A stretch of 64,000 nucleotides of DNA from Ostreococcus mediterraneus (Eukaryota; Chlorophyta; Mamiellophyceae; Mamiellales; Bathycoccaceae): positions 496,001-560,000 of the forward strand of contig WMKK01000022.1 of the NCBI GenBank assembly GCA_012295225.1, in the 5' to 3' direction. Shown here piece after piece: positions 13,006 through 24,200 of the stretch. A program made the position numbers and the translations under genes. The notes beneath the pieces are model-generated. The model did not search any database, had not been told where the DNA came from, and worked only from the letters and a program-made list of their open reading frames with translations. Within the stretch, counting starts at the first letter, position 1; every line of letters begins with the position of its first letter.

Positions 13006-13897
13006 TGATGGGTTTTTCATGGCTACGTTTGGAGCAGCGTCTCTGTAGCTTGAGTTTTTGTCCCCATGAATGCATTCGGAGTGAAGTCCATCCGGGAGGC
13101 GTGATAGAAGGACCTGTGTTGGCCGAAACAGCATACTAGGGGCGTACATCCTACATATGTAGGCCCGGCCTGCATACGCGTGCATACCATACTTAACACA
13201 TAATAAGCTTATGTAATATACCGCTTGAGTGATACATACCGTACATATGATGTTAAGTACGAGTGTTTTGCGCACCGGCCGTGTAAACATGCGCCGGGTA
13301 AACCCTTATTTCTGAACCCTAGCCACCCCTCGTCGCGTACCTTAAAATGGCCAGTCATTTCGTCCAGTATTTACGCAATTATTAGACTGTCAATGTATTT
13401 CTAAAAATCACGCCCCACATAAAAGTCGTTTTTCCATGGCCATATGCACGCCCCCGGGGCGTACATCCTACATATGTACGTACATATACATATACATACG
13501 ATTCGTACATATACATACCGCCAACGCAGAGAAGGACGATGTCTCGTTAACGGACGTATGGTCTTAACTATTGGTTACTGTAACGTATTTTGCGATATGT
13601 TCGCACTAATCAATTATGTAGAATGTACGTGCCGACGGGCTAGGTCTTTGCGCCGCCGTTTTGGTAGTAGACGTCGCGCGCGCTCGCGCGCCGTGACGTC
13701 AGTCTTCAGACATAGCAATAGAGCGTTGTTATACACAGACCAAGACTCCGTACTAAGTCAACTTTTCGACTATCTAACACCCGCTTGTGACTCGCGCCGG
13801 CGCCGGTTGACAGGGACAACTCTCAGAACGCGTATTTGGATCCAGCGAGACTCCATCTAAGGCTACTAGTTGCTCTCGGTTAACCGTCCATCGATCA
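13006..13897 (+). repeat. 3' LTR of copia copy B, interrupted by a MITE
   Basis: Same LTR as 5458-5926, lengthened by a 416-bp MITE (13114-13529) and its 8-bp target duplication. Without the insert it is 468 bp and almost identical to the shared LTR. The insertion therefore came after the tandem array formed, or at least affected only this LTR. Confidence 0.88.
13114..13529 (+). mobile_element. hAT-like MITE, 416 bp, with perfect 8-bp TSD
   Basis: The element begins CTGTGTTGGC and ends GCCAACGCAG, so it has short terminal inverted repeats. It is flanked by the direct 8-bp duplication AGAAGGAC (13106-13113 and 13530-13537). The uninterrupted site is seen once at about 5566-5576 in the other LTR copy, which proves insertion. 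An 8-bp TSD with short TIRs fits the hAT superfamily, though P-type or related elements are not excluded. It encodes no protein. Related full copies lie at 34975-35391 and 54394-54810, and arms of the family at 18065, 26178, 30383 and 41307. Confidence 0.9.
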
Positions 13898-13977
13898 TAG
13901 CTATATCGTAGTCCTACTTTTGATAAGACCTCAGAATTTTACACACTTTATCTTAATTTGGTCTTACTCCAAACATA
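13898..13977 (+). repeat. Fragment of the gypsy LTR
   Basis: These 80 bp match the last 80 bp of the 137-bp LTR of the gypsy element at 18102-26177, ending CTCCAAACA. The fragment starts exactly where the copia 3' LTR ends. The simplest reading is that the copia element inserted into a solo or older gypsy LTR whose first part lies left of the window. Confidence 0.85.
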
Positions 13978-14329
13978 AGCTGCGACCACCAATTGGACCT
14001 TAATAAGCTTACACTTTTCCAGCTGTCCAGCTGTCCAGCCTGACCACGGTCCGTTTTGACCCATGATCACCACATCTGTGCAATATGAAGTTTTCCGTTT
14101 GCTGGAAAAGGAAATTCGGCACGAAAACGCTTGAGAACACGGCGTTTCGCGACGGCAAAGTCATCGTGACCGAGCGCGCGTTTGAATCTGGCACGTCGAT
14201 CTGGCACGTCGAAAACGTGCGGTGAAGTGCGGTGCCTGGAACGTGAATCTCGGCTTCGCGAAGATATTCGAGTGTCGAGACTGTGGAATGAAAATCGTTC
14301 ACGCTGAGGAATCACTCAGTACAAACTCG

Positions 14330-15286
14330 ATGAAGTACTCAATGAAACTCACGTTCACAGTGTTGGCAACAGCGCTCGTGCTGGGTTCTTGTGCTCGGGG
14401 GGGGGGGCTCTTTTCAAAGGAAATCTTTCAAGGGGGTTCTCAGACGAAGTTGCTCATACCAGAAGGAACGTGGGAACCTGTTGATTCGTATCCACTTAAA
14501 TGTCCAAGCGACGAATTCTCGTGCACCCGGATAAAGAATACGACCCGCTTTTACGAATTTAGTGCGAGTCGCAACTTGCGTACAGTAGACGTTTCCACGA
14601 TCTTCAAACCTCAGAACGTTACTTTCGTGGGTGATTCGTTCTCGCGTGCTCTACATGGTGCATTTATTTGTTTACTGAAGGGAATGAATTTTTCACTAAG
14701 GAAGGTCAACACACAGATACCGTGCGAAGGTACGCAATGCACATGGGAACACGGTGTGGTGATGCACAGGGTCTCCAGTCCGCATCTGAGAGAGCAGTTC
14801 TTCGTCACTTTTATCTGGTCGCCTTTTCTGGCGAAGGTTTCCGTTCGAGAAGTTTACAAAAAAGGTCACCCAGAGTACAAACGACTCGTCATTATGGACA
14901 CTTCTGTGTTTCTTGGTGGTCAAAAGTCTGCTTTACTGCATGATATGCACAGAACGGGGGGGTTGTGTATTATGTACGCAGAGAAGCACTGGGGTGACAC
15001 GAAAAAGTATGCTTTTTGGGATGAGAACTCATGGATGTGGGTGGCACCGCCATCTCCACTTGTTCAACAAAGGGCACGTGAAATCGCAATACGAGAACTC
15101 GATCGACTTCGAGGATTGAAGACAGTCGAGTTAACAACGGATTCCGGCAAGTACATGATGAGACCAACATATTTGTTACCAGAGTCAGTGCTGAAGCCAC
15201 CGGTTGAACATCTAGTGCAAAATCACTGGTGCACAGAAATGATAACGTACTCTGTACTGCTACATATATTGAAACTTGGCGTTTGA
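14330..15286 (+). CDS. PC-esterase / TBL-like (GDSL-type) protein, putative polysaccharide O-acyltransferase
   Basis: A 318-residue protein if it starts at the ATG giving MKYSMKLTF; the frame is open 108 bp further upstream, but this start places a hydrophobic segment (LTFTVLATALVLGS) at the N terminus as a signal or anchor for the secretory pathway. Residues about 97-106 read VTFVGDSFSR, the GDS nucleophile motif of the PMR5/TBL and PC-esterase families. A C-terminal NHWC block lies near residue 299, at the place of the family's DxxH motif, but the usual Asp is not evident. Family members transfer or remove acetyl groups on wall and surface polysaccharides, usually in the Golgi. Its place among glycosyltransferase genes fits a role in surface glycan modification. 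The exact substrate, and whether the enzyme is active, cannot be read from the sequence. Confidence 0.6.
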   Translation: MKYSMKLTFTVLATALVLGSCARGGGLFSKEIFQGGSQTKLLIPEGTWEPVDSYPLKCPSDEFSCTRIKNTTRFYEFSASRNLRTVDVSTIFKPQNVTFVGDSFSRALHGAFICLLKGMNFSLRKVNTQIPCEGTQCTWEHGVVMHRVSSPHLREQFFVTFIWSPFLAKVSVREVYKKGHPEYKRLVIMDTSVFLGGQKSALLHDMHRTGGLCIMYAEKHWGDTKKYAFWDENSWMWVAPPSPLVQQRAREIAIRELDRLRGLKTVELTTDSGKYMMRPTYLLPESVLKPPVEHLVQNHWCTEMITYSVLLHILKLGV

Positions 15287-15545
15287 TTTGAGTCCCTAGC
15301 CACACTGAGTCATGACTCAAGGAGTGTGAAACCAGTAGAAACTTGTCTTCGTTCCGCGTCGAGAACGATGGCGACTGCGCGTCAACGATGTGTTTCAGCA
15401 TTCAAAATATATTTTTACAACATTTTAGCCGCATACACTAATATTATTATACTTTCCGTGCGCGCAATGAGTCGTAACTTTCACCGCACGGCCACTGACG
15501 CTCACTCAAAAAGACACTTCAACGCTGCCCAAGTAAAACAGACCG

Positions 15546-15944
15546 TCACCGCGCTCGACGTGGCCTGAGACGGGTTTCTCGGATTGCAGACCATTCCACA
15601 CGAGCCGGGTCGACGATTGGCTCGCCCGCGTACGTCGGTCGATTCGAATGGAGCACGTAAGTCGGCCGTTTGTGCGCACCATCTTTGAAGACCAACGTCG
15701 GGCGGTCTCCTGGAGACCATGCTAAAGTGTGCCAGAAGAAGTGTCGCGAGGACACCCGGACAGTATCGGGGTTCGTCATCGCGCGTAAAAAGTACTTTTC
15801 GATCACGTGTCTGGAGTCATTTGGTCTGAGACTCGATAGAATCGATCTGAGCGCGTCGTCTTTCCAGTGTCTGCCGAGCGCGAACGCGAATCGCTCGACA
15901 TCCTTGTCGCAGTTTGGGTTCGTGCACACGCACTTGCGGGGCAT
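15546..15944 (-). CDS. Small ORF with a THAP-like Cys/His N terminus, uncertain
   Basis: A 132-residue ORF beginning MPRKCVCTNPNC. The CxCx4C start, the conserved-looking RHW, and VSSRHF near residue 67 recall the layout of THAP-type DNA-binding domains found at the N terminus of some DDE transposases, but the usual Cys before HF is replaced by Ser. No catalytic domain follows. The region is GC-rich compared with the neighbouring glycosyltransferase genes, and several other frames are open here by composition alone. It could be a transposase relic, a small host zinc-finger protein, or chance. Confidence 0.3.
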   Translation of the reverse strand: MPRKCVCTNPNCDKDVERFAFALGRHWKDDALRSILSSLRPNDSRHVIEKYFLRAMTNPDTVRVSSRHFFWHTLAWSPGDRPTLVFKDGAHKRPTYVLHSNRPTYAGEPIVDPARVEWSAIRETRLRPRRAR

Positions 15945-16215
15945 TTGGCTCGTAACAACGCGCGGACACGACGCAACGGAAACGCTTCGAACTGCTCACG
16001 CGCGCCCGCGGGCGTGCGCGGCCGCACCGCGCACTGGCGGGCGCGCGACCGCGACGGTTGCGCCATCGCGATTCGCTAAACCCCGGCGCGTTCAAAAAAC
16101 ACGTTTGGGGCGACCTCGAATTTCGCTAAATTTTGGCGTCAAAAATGACAGATGAAACATGCAACTATATACGCAAAAGTTGAAGGTTCCTTAGTGGAAT
16201 GGGTCTATTTTCAAA

Positions 16216-16262
16216 GTGGTCATTCGTAGTCAAATCCGCCCGATTTGACTACGAATGACCAC
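16216..16262. repeat. Perfect 21-bp hairpin between two genes
   Basis: The two arms, 16216-16236 and 16242-16262, are perfect reverse complements around a 5-base loop (CGCCC); each arm contains GTCATTCGTAGTCAAAT or its complement. It lies in AT-rich intergenic DNA, followed by a run of A. It could be a transcript-processing hairpin or the remnant of a small palindromic mobile element. Confidence 0.85.
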
Positions 16263-16383
16263 GAAAAAAAACAAATTATAGTTGGTACTATATTTCGGCA
16301 TCTCTTCATGGACAAAAAGTAGTAAATCCTTAAAAATAGGCTATTTTAATCTATCTCTTCATCGGCCTAATAAGATCAATATT

Positions 16384-16423
16384 TTGATAAAAAGTTGGTG
16401 TTGCATGAGATTTAGCCACGCCC
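16384..16423 (+). promoter_or_regulatory. Shared 40-bp upstream module, copy 1
   Basis: The block TTGATAAAA, 14 variable bases, then GAGATTTAGCCACGCCC. The same two blocks with exactly the same spacing occur on the minus strand at 45202-45163 and on the plus strand at 63946-63985. Here it ends 181 bp before the ATG of a glycosyltransferase. Position and orientation suggest a promoter or 5'-leader element; the function is inferred. Confidence 0.6.
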
Positions 16424-16604
16424 GGCTGAAACTTCCGCCGAGAGTCTTCACAGACGCTGTGCAGAGCTTGCGAAGGCGTTCGCGATTTACGTCTCTATCC
16501 TGTGCGAAGTTTACGATCGTGGTGACGGAGTCTATATGTGAGTGCGTTGGCGAATCGAACACTGCCTACTCCGTACCCAGGCCTCAAGAGGCGTAGTTAG
16601 CGTG

Positions 16605-17705
16605 ATGAGCGAATCAACAGTCGTTCCAACTGCTTCGCCGGCGTCGAGAAAGCATCAAGCCATCGCGCTTTTCCATCAGGCTTTCAGCAACACTTTTATC
16701 GAGCTTTTAGCATCATATGCAGTAACACTTTTACTCATCTGTCTACTCGGCACACTAGGTATTATTTTGATGAAGCCACTCACTACACCTACTCGGTCAA
16801 AAAAGCTTCACCGCGGTTTTGCGATGGCTATGACCGCGTATGTGAGTCTCACTGGCTTACAAAAGACAGTGATACCGACACGTCAAAGTGACTTGAGAAG
16901 CAAAAATGTCGTCTTAACTTCGTATTTCACGTTTGCTGATGACCCACAGCGTCGAAAGCGAGTCAAACCGTCCTTCAATTATTTAGCAAACTTTTGGAAT
17001 ACCGCGCACCATCATGGCTTGGAAGTCGTCATTGTCCATAACAATTTACCTGAGCAGTTCGTCCATCAACACAGCACAAGTAAAATAAGGTTTCACGAAG
17101 TGTCTGTCTCCAAGAATTGGAGCACTAATGACTACAGATTTTACAGTTACTTGCAACTCGAGGATTTGAGAAATTATGACTACGCTCTGATCAGCGATAT
17201 ATCGGATGTGTTCTACAATAGTGACCCATTCCTCTACATGAGTGCACGGTCAAATTCAAGATTTTTTGGGAGTCTTGATATTGGAACTTTTCATCGACGT
17301 GCGTGGAAGGTTAAAGATTGCTATGGAGATGAAGCCGCATCATGGGATCAACAGAAAGTGATGTACAACGCAGGTGTTTGGGGCGGTAGAATGAACGAAG
17401 TTGTCTGCATCCTTGATTGCATCGTGAGAGAAATTGAACGGGTTTTGACGAAACACAATCACAGTTATAACTGTAACATGCCAACCTTTAATTGGTGTGT
17501 GCACAACAGTAGGTGCTTGAAGAACACAGCTCTCCAAGTAGGTGGCTTTGTTAACCCATTTAGGAAACAGTGCCGCCATCCGTATCCTGTGATCCACAAC
17601 AAGTGCAAGGATACAGAGGGCATCGTATGTGTAGCTCTTGACAATCCATCGACATCAGTTGTCATTCGAGATGTTGTTTCGAATGAATGTAGCAAATTTT
17701 ACTGA
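16605..17705 (+). CDS. Type II membrane GT-A glycosyltransferase
   Basis: A 366-residue protein starting at MSESTVVP; an open frame extends 63 bp upstream, but this ATG gives a normal type II topology. A hydrophobic anchor spans about residues 31-56 (FIELLASYAVTLLLICLL and on). The lumenal part has the Rossmann-like start NVVLTSYFTF, a metal-binding DxD-type motif in SDISDVFYNSDPF (about residues 197-209), and the acceptor-side block YNAGVWGG (about 254-261), followed by several Cys. This arrangement is typical of GT-A nucleotide-sugar transferases of the Golgi. I cannot assign a CAZy family; GT34 and GT77-like families share parts of this pattern. A shared 40-bp module precedes it. Sugar donor and acceptor are unknown. 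Confidence 0.75.
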   Translation: MSESTVVPTASPASRKHQAIALFHQAFSNTFIELLASYAVTLLLICLLGTLGIILMKPLTTPTRSKKLHRGFAMAMTAYVSLTGLQKTVIPTRQSDLRSKNVVLTSYFTFADDPQRRKRVKPSFNYLANFWNTAHHHGLEVVIVHNNLPEQFVHQHSTSKIRFHEVSVSKNWSTNDYRFYSYLQLEDLRNYDYALISDISDVFYNSDPFLYMSARSNSRFFGSLDIGTFHRRAWKVKDCYGDEAASWDQQKVMYNAGVWGGRMNEVVCILDCIVREIERVLTKHNHSYNCNMPTFNWCVHNSRCLKNTALQVGGFVNPFRKQCRHPYPVIHNKCKDTEGIVCVALDNPSTSVVIRDVVSNECSKFY

Positions 17706-18064
17706 CGGCAAAAAAACGCGTAGCTACTGACTTCAGCCGATACGTCGTGATACCTTGAGATTGAGAAATCCTTGAGTGGGCCGGCTCATGATATCTTTCG
17801 TGGTGCTCCGCACGACGCACAAAGGCTTCTCCTCTCGGCGCCAAGTGCGGCGCTATGAGCGCACTAAAACACTTGAGCACTTGTAGAAGTTGAAATGGAA
17901 TTGCTGAAGATCATGTGTGTCACTCGGCCAGCTGCGATCAAAACTCCACGATGGCGTCGAGGTCGTGACGTACACGAGCTTGGGGAGCATGAATAGGCAA
18001 TATGTCATCTGGGACCATGACATGTCACTCCGATCGTTCGTCCTTGGTCATGACGTCAGGACTG
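17706..18064. other. Intergenic, no gene seen
   Basis: 359 bp between the glycosyltransferase and a MITE arm. It contains a short palindrome around TGACGTCA and otherwise nothing I can support. Confidence 0.6.
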
Positions 18065-18101
18065 CTGTGTTGGCGGAATCAGCATACTAGGGGCGTGCAT
18101 C
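18065..18101 (+). repeat. MITE arm flanking the gypsy element, left
   Basis: CTGTGTTGGCGG and the following 25 bases match the left arm of the hAT-like MITE family. It stops exactly at the gypsy LTR. The other side of the gypsy element (26178-26311) also carries a left-type arm, in inverted orientation. Confidence 0.75.
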
Positions 18102-18238
18102 TGTTAATAGAATACGCTCTTTTGAGCGATCTCCTGATGATTCTACCAATGTAAAGGTTCTAGCTATATCGTAGTCCTACTTTTGATAAGACCTCAGAAT
18201 TTTACACACTTTATCTTAATTTGGTCTTACTCCAAACA
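18102..18238 (+). repeat. 5' LTR of the gypsy element
   Basis: 137 bp starting TGTTAATAGAATACG and ending CTCCAAACA. By my reading it is identical to the 3' copy at 26041-26177. Confidence 0.94.
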
Positions 18239-21200
18239 CTGGTGGCGCCCACCTTGTGAAACACGCGAAAACCGGGAGGGGAAAGTACTAGTACCACTCC
18301 GGCTCAGAGCACCCGACCTGCCCCGACGCTGGGTATAGACGCTCAGTCTAAGCTTCACCGCCTGAACAGTCCTCACGCATTCTCCGGCTCACGGAGTGCA
18401 GTTTGCGACACTCGAAGTTCAGGGAGATCGTGCATCGCGCATCGCGCATCACGTAATCCTCGCGCGCGCCTATCGCGTGATTTGCCCCTCAGAATGTGAG
18501 CCTGATAGCCTTAAACTAGGTACAGACCACAAGGGACACGTTGTAGAGTCATGACTCGTCGTATGGCTGGTCGCACCGCCGCCGCCGCCGCCGAGGCTAG
18601 GTTAATCGCGTCGAGATGCTCCATTCCGAGTTGCTCACGTCGCACTCACACGAACCACGCCTACTACTAACCAACATAAGAATGGTCGCTACACGTTCAA
18701 CGCTTGATGAAGAAGCCGCACCGGTTATCGAACAAACCGCGCCGATTATCGAATCCGAAGATACACCTGCCGTCGCGGACGCGGATGGCCCTACCGAGCA
18801 AATGGCAACCCCACCTCTACCACCTCTCATGGAGTCTACACCTCAACCGTCTGACTACCGAATGACTGACTATATGGGTCCGCCGGGTGGTATCGTGGCG
18901 CGTTCGAAAACTTTCTATGACCACGCAGTGTCTTCTTGGGAAGAGGCCATGGGTCGTGAAAACCTCATTCTTCAGGTCACCCGTAGCGGGGGCAACGAAG
19001 AGCAATACGCTGAAGCACAAAACGTTCATTGGCCAAGAGTGGTGACCTGTGCACGGATGGCTCTGAACTCTATCCGACAAGCGCTGAATCTCGTGGCTTG
19101 GAATCAGGACAATCGACATTCAGGAGTGCCATCGCGGTACGAAGAACTGACGAGAACGTACTCCTCGCTCGAAACGCAGATAAATGCGCGCCCGGAGTTT
19201 TTTGTGAATTCGTTGGCAACCTCAGCAGACACGACCAGTGACACAACAAACCATGGAGATATCACAATGTTGAGAAATTCAGCCGCAAGTCTTCTGAGTA
19301 ACCTGGAGAATTTCAAAACGATGGCTCCCCACTTCGGGGGAAAGGAGGAAAGCGGCGACGACATTGATTTTCGCTCGTTCTTCGCTCGCGTCAAGTCATG
19401 TTTTGCAAACGCCAAAGATCGTGCTTTAGCTCTTCGAGCGAATGCTGCTTTGAGCGACGCGGACAGAATCGGGTTTGTCCGTCGCTTAATCGAACGATCT
19501 AGTGTTACCAATGCAGTAATACGTGTGCAGCGGGCGCGTCACGACGCGTTAGAAGATTACTCCGTATTCGTTAAATTCGTGTACGGGGAATTTTCTAGCG
19601 CGGAAAGCGTTCTACAAGCGATTGAGGAATTCCAGTTCTTTAAATGGACTCCAACGTCGGCGAAGGGCAAACGCCTATCGACCATCATCAAGGAAAAGGT
19701 TACCGAGCGGAAGGCGCTGTTGATGACGGTCGAAGAAATGGGCGAGACGTGCCCGGACGACATCACGGCGAAGGTTTATGAGGAAACAAGTTGGACGAAA
19801 CTTTTGAACGTCATCAAAGGTTCGATGTTCGCAACAGGACTAACGAGCGCCGTCGATCCTTTCTTTATCAAATGGCAATCTGACCTCTCCTCAGACATAA
19901 CCTCGTTGAAACGCTCGAATAAGTTGCAGCTCACCGGGCCTGACGGTCAAGTAAGACAGCTGGGCACCTCTCTACATGTCGTCGCAACTGCACACGCGAT
20001 TGAATCGAAAATATATGAACTTGGTGAGTATGGTGACAAACTACAAGTTGCTGCGCAGAACACCAAGTTGATCAATAACAAGGCTGATCGATCATGGTCA
20101 CAAACTACGCAAGCGATTCCGTCCTCGAACTTGTTAGCCATTTCAGACCAAGAAGGAACCCAGAATGTGACCATGTGTGCAGTTGCACAAAGTGAACGGG
20201 CCCCGATGGTATGCTTCGTGTGTGGCAAAGAGGGACACGCTTACCGAGAGTGCAACGCGCCCGAGAATACGATCAATTTCGACTCCGCCATTACGCGTGC
20301 ATCAGCTGGGCCCCGTGGCATGACAATTAACCTGGTCAAAGACTTCTGGGCATCTTCCCCGAGAACAAAATCCGGGTTGATCAAGACAATAACGGATTCC
20401 CGATCCGCTTTTTACAAATCTCAACGTAACGGTGGAGCCACGTTCCAACGTGCACGGGAACGCCTTGCCACGGTTACGATGCGTGACATCCACGAACTCG
20501 ACGATGCAGACCTTCTCATGGAAGTCGAAGAACTGTGGGTCTTGGAATCCGTTGACGCGCCAAGTACTGACTCGCTTTTTTTAATGAGCGCAGGTGATGA
20601 GGTAGCTCATACTACATCCCCTGCGCTAAACAAAACACGAGATGGTCGACGGCGAAATAAATCCTTCGCGAAAGTACAAGGAAACATCAATGGATCCCCT
20701 TTTCAGATGCTCTTGGATTCAGGTGCCGCCGCGAACTTCATAGACTCATCGGTCGTGGATACTCTCGGCTTACGACGCTTCCCGGTCGATGAAGTCATAG
20801 TCGCCATGGCAAATGGATCCACCGAGCGATCTTCACACATCGTAAAAATAAACATCGAGATACACGGTACCTTTGTGCCAAGCGATTTCAGAGTTATACG
20901 ATTACCCGACATTCAGGTCGTACTCGGAGAAGATTTTCTCGTGGATGGACGAGTGGTCATGGATTACTCTACAGGAAATATTCAAATCCAAGGTAAAGTT
21001 ATCACCACAACCGGATACGCTGACGAACAATCGTCAAAAGACTATGATAGCATACGGATAATCTCTTTCTTCAGTATGAGGATTCCTCGTGATTCAACCC
21101 ATGATATCCGCTTACACTCGATTGAGTCAACCACTGACGATGTCCTGTCGTGGCACGTCCCAGGACGAGACAATTCTTCCAGACTTGATCCTATCGTCTC

Positions 21201-24200
21201 AACATATCTCGACTCTTGCGACAACGCAACACAGCCGCCAGACCGTCATACGCACACCGATCTCTTGACAAGTGCACACCTTTTTGACATGGTCTTCCTT
21301 GAAGTGACGACAGAGGCGCAGGTAGAGGAGCACCTTTTCTCCGCCCAAGTAAAAGACATTGAGCTAGAAGGAATTCCCTCAACACGTGCCATAGCAGAAT
21401 CGTTTATGAACACGTCGATGCCGTCGTCAACTCTGAGTACTGAGGACAATACGCGGCTGTTAGAAATCCTATCAGGGAATCATGATGTTATCTCTCCCGC
21501 TCGAGCATCCATCAGCGAATATGTTAAGACATTACCAAGATGTAGACTTACCTTGACAGAAGGAAAGAACCCTGTCGCAGCGCGTTTCTACCGTATGGAT
21601 GCCGGAAAACTCACTTTTCTGAAATCTCTACTGGCGGAATACCAAGAGAAAGGACTGATCGAACCTTCGACAGCGCCCTATGCCTCCCCAGCAATGCTCG
21701 TGGCCAAAAAGGTAAAAGGGGAGTGGCGATTAGTCGTGGATTACAGAGATCTGAACTCAAAGTTGGTGCCGAATAACTATCCCTTACCGAGTTGCGAACA
21801 AGCTTTAGACGCAATCGGTGCATCGGGCGCAAGAATAATGAGCCTTTTTGATTTGACTGATGGGTATAATAACATGCTTATGGCAGACGAGGAGTCGAAA
21901 GATCTGACGACGTTTACCACTCCTCTGGGCGCATGGCGGTTTCTCGTTTTGGCCCAAGGACTGTGCGTCGCACCCTCGGCTTTCCAAAATTTCATGGATG
22001 GGATTTTTCGGGACTCGATTAACTCACACATGGTGGTCTATTTGGACGACATCCTGATCTATTCGCGCTCACACAAGGAACATCTCGATCACCTCTCTCA
22101 GTTTTTCAGCACCGCGAAGAAGTCTGGCCTACGCGTGAAAGCGTCAAAATCACACTTATTCACAACTGAAGCGGATTTCCTCGGCCATAAGATAAAATTG
22201 TCAGACGGTGTATGTGAGATACGTGCTCAATCCAGCAAAACCGAAGCAATAAGCTCATGGATAACACCACGATCAAACAAGCAATTGCAACAGTTTCTCG
22301 GCCTCGCAAACTACTATAACAGACTGATACCGAATTACGCCGAAATCGCTGCACCTCTCACGTCTATAGCGGCGACTACTTGGGGAGAAAATGACTACGA
22401 AAAGTTTTGGAACAATGCAGAGAACGAAGCGTTTGAGAAATTGAAGAAAGCCCTCACTTCTGATAATGTTGTGATATCCCCACGGCTCGACGTACCATTC
22501 ATCATCGAAGCCGACGCCTCACGATATTGCGTAGGAGGAGCAATCATGCAACACATCGAGAATGCCGACCGAGTCGTTGCATATGTGAGCCACAAACTCC
22601 CGGAAACAGCACAAAGATGGCCAACCCATGAACGTGAACTCTTCGCTCTGGTGTATATCGTGAAGAAGTATATGCACCCGTTTCGTGGACAGAAGGTAAT
22701 CTACCGAGGCGACCACAAACCGCTCCTTGCCTTACGAACACAAACGCACTTGAGCGATAAAATGCACCGGTGGCTGTATCAAGTGCTGAACGAAGTGCAA
22801 TGGGAAATGGTGTGGACAAAGGGCGCGGATCTAGTAGTGGCTGACGCTTTGTCACGAAACGACGAGTCGGACAACGTTAAATCCCGCTTCGAGCGCACCC
22901 CGGAGTTAGAAGCGTTATATTCCATCCTGACGAACACGGATATTCCATTGGAAAACAGAGATCAGCTACTGGCAAGAGAATGTTCATCAGACGACGATTT
23001 CCTACGCCATGAATTCACAAAGACCGGAACAGCCAATGTATATTCTCTTTGGACATACCTGAATGCCATTTCACGTTCGGTGCCGACTTGGGATTCCGCC
23101 AGTACCTCTATCGGTGTATATTCTCATCTCGACGTCACTCCCGAACTCAAGAATCTGATTCAAGACGCACTGTTAGAGGACGATCTAAGCCGTCAAGTAT
23201 TGTCTGGGGAACATCTGGATGGATTATACGCAACGAACGATTTAGTATATAAACGCAGAGCGGACGTGCCAGGATCTCATCCGGTCCTCTACATACCAAG
23301 CCAAGCTCTACATGTCCATCATCTGCTCATATCTTTAGCTCATGAAGACATGCTAACAGCTCATGCTAACGCTAGAGCTACCTTGGATAAACTCATGCGT
23401 TTCTTTTTCTGGGATAATATGTCCGTACACGTGGAAAAGTTCGTACGCACATGCGACATATGCGCCCGATGCGCCATAAATCGCAGGAAGAACGTAATCC
23501 CTTTGAAGTTTAGTACTCCGAATCACGCCTTCGAAGTTATCGCAATCGACGAGGTCCGCCTGACTCCTACTCACTCTGGAAATACAGGAGTATGGGTCAT
23601 CGTCGATGCTCTCACAGGTCGTTGTATCCTCGTTCCCACGACATCATCGACGACCGCTGAACGACTATGTTCAATCCTTTTCCAACACGTGGTTTCTAAA
23701 TGGGGTTTTCCTACACGTATCATTTCAGATAAAGGCCCTCAATTCGATTCAGATGTGTATAAAAGACTACTGGAGACATTACACATAAAACGGAACATGA
23801 GTTCGGCCGAGACACCCACGACAGCCGGACTGGTCGAACGAAAGAATCAAGACGTCATACACGCACTGCGAAAATATGCGGCGACCTATCCAGAAGAGTG
23901 GGATGTGTTACTTCCAGCAGTAGAATTCGCGTTGAATGACTCTCCCCGAACCTCAACTGGTGGATATACCCCGTTTCAATTATCAACAGGTCGAAGTCCT
24001 TCCATCCCCATTGGAGCACTCTTCCACGAGATATCCAAGCCGAGTTTGGGTGATAAGGATAATACTGCTCTCACATATCTGAATTCATACATGAAAGCCA
24101 TAAAGCTCGCACGATCCACTCTGCGACTCTATAACGATCAGAGTTATTTGAAACGGTTAGCACAATCCCCCGTGCCAAACTTCTACGCGCCGAACGAATT

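Larger units (their letters stand above)
5458..13897 (+). mobile_element. Ty1/copia-type LTR retrotransposon, copy B, with methyltransferase-like domain
   Basis: Second tandem copy with both LTRs in the window. Parts: 5' LTR 5458-5926; gag from about 6.1 kb (likely start MKHSKMS, 6095) with a Cys/His module PGVCAYCEEKVDAGHFGKC near 7.23 kb; protease motif ILDTGAA near 7.42 kb; integrase about 8.3-9.6 kb; an acidic linker; methyltransferase-like domain about 10.38-11.02 kb; reverse transcriptase about 11.2-12.1 kb; RNase H about 12.35-12.9 kb; 3' LTR 13006-13897. Gag-protease and integrase-RT lie in separate ORFs in both copies. The copy is broken, with about two or three breaks. The two copies differ at only scattered bases over several kb, so the duplication is recent. 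No 5' flank is visible, so a target-site duplication cannot be tested here. Confidence 0.94.

Noticed and set aside
13444-13860. Open frame of 138 codons across the LTR
   Set aside because: It starts inside the MITE and runs through LTR DNA; the frame is created by the insertion and has no domain.
14085-14225. 46-codon frame starting MKFSVCWKRKFG upstream of the TBL-like gene
   Set aside because: Short, without a domain, and ending in a small direct repeat (TCTGGCACGTCGA); probably 5' leader or chance, though an upstream ORF is possible.
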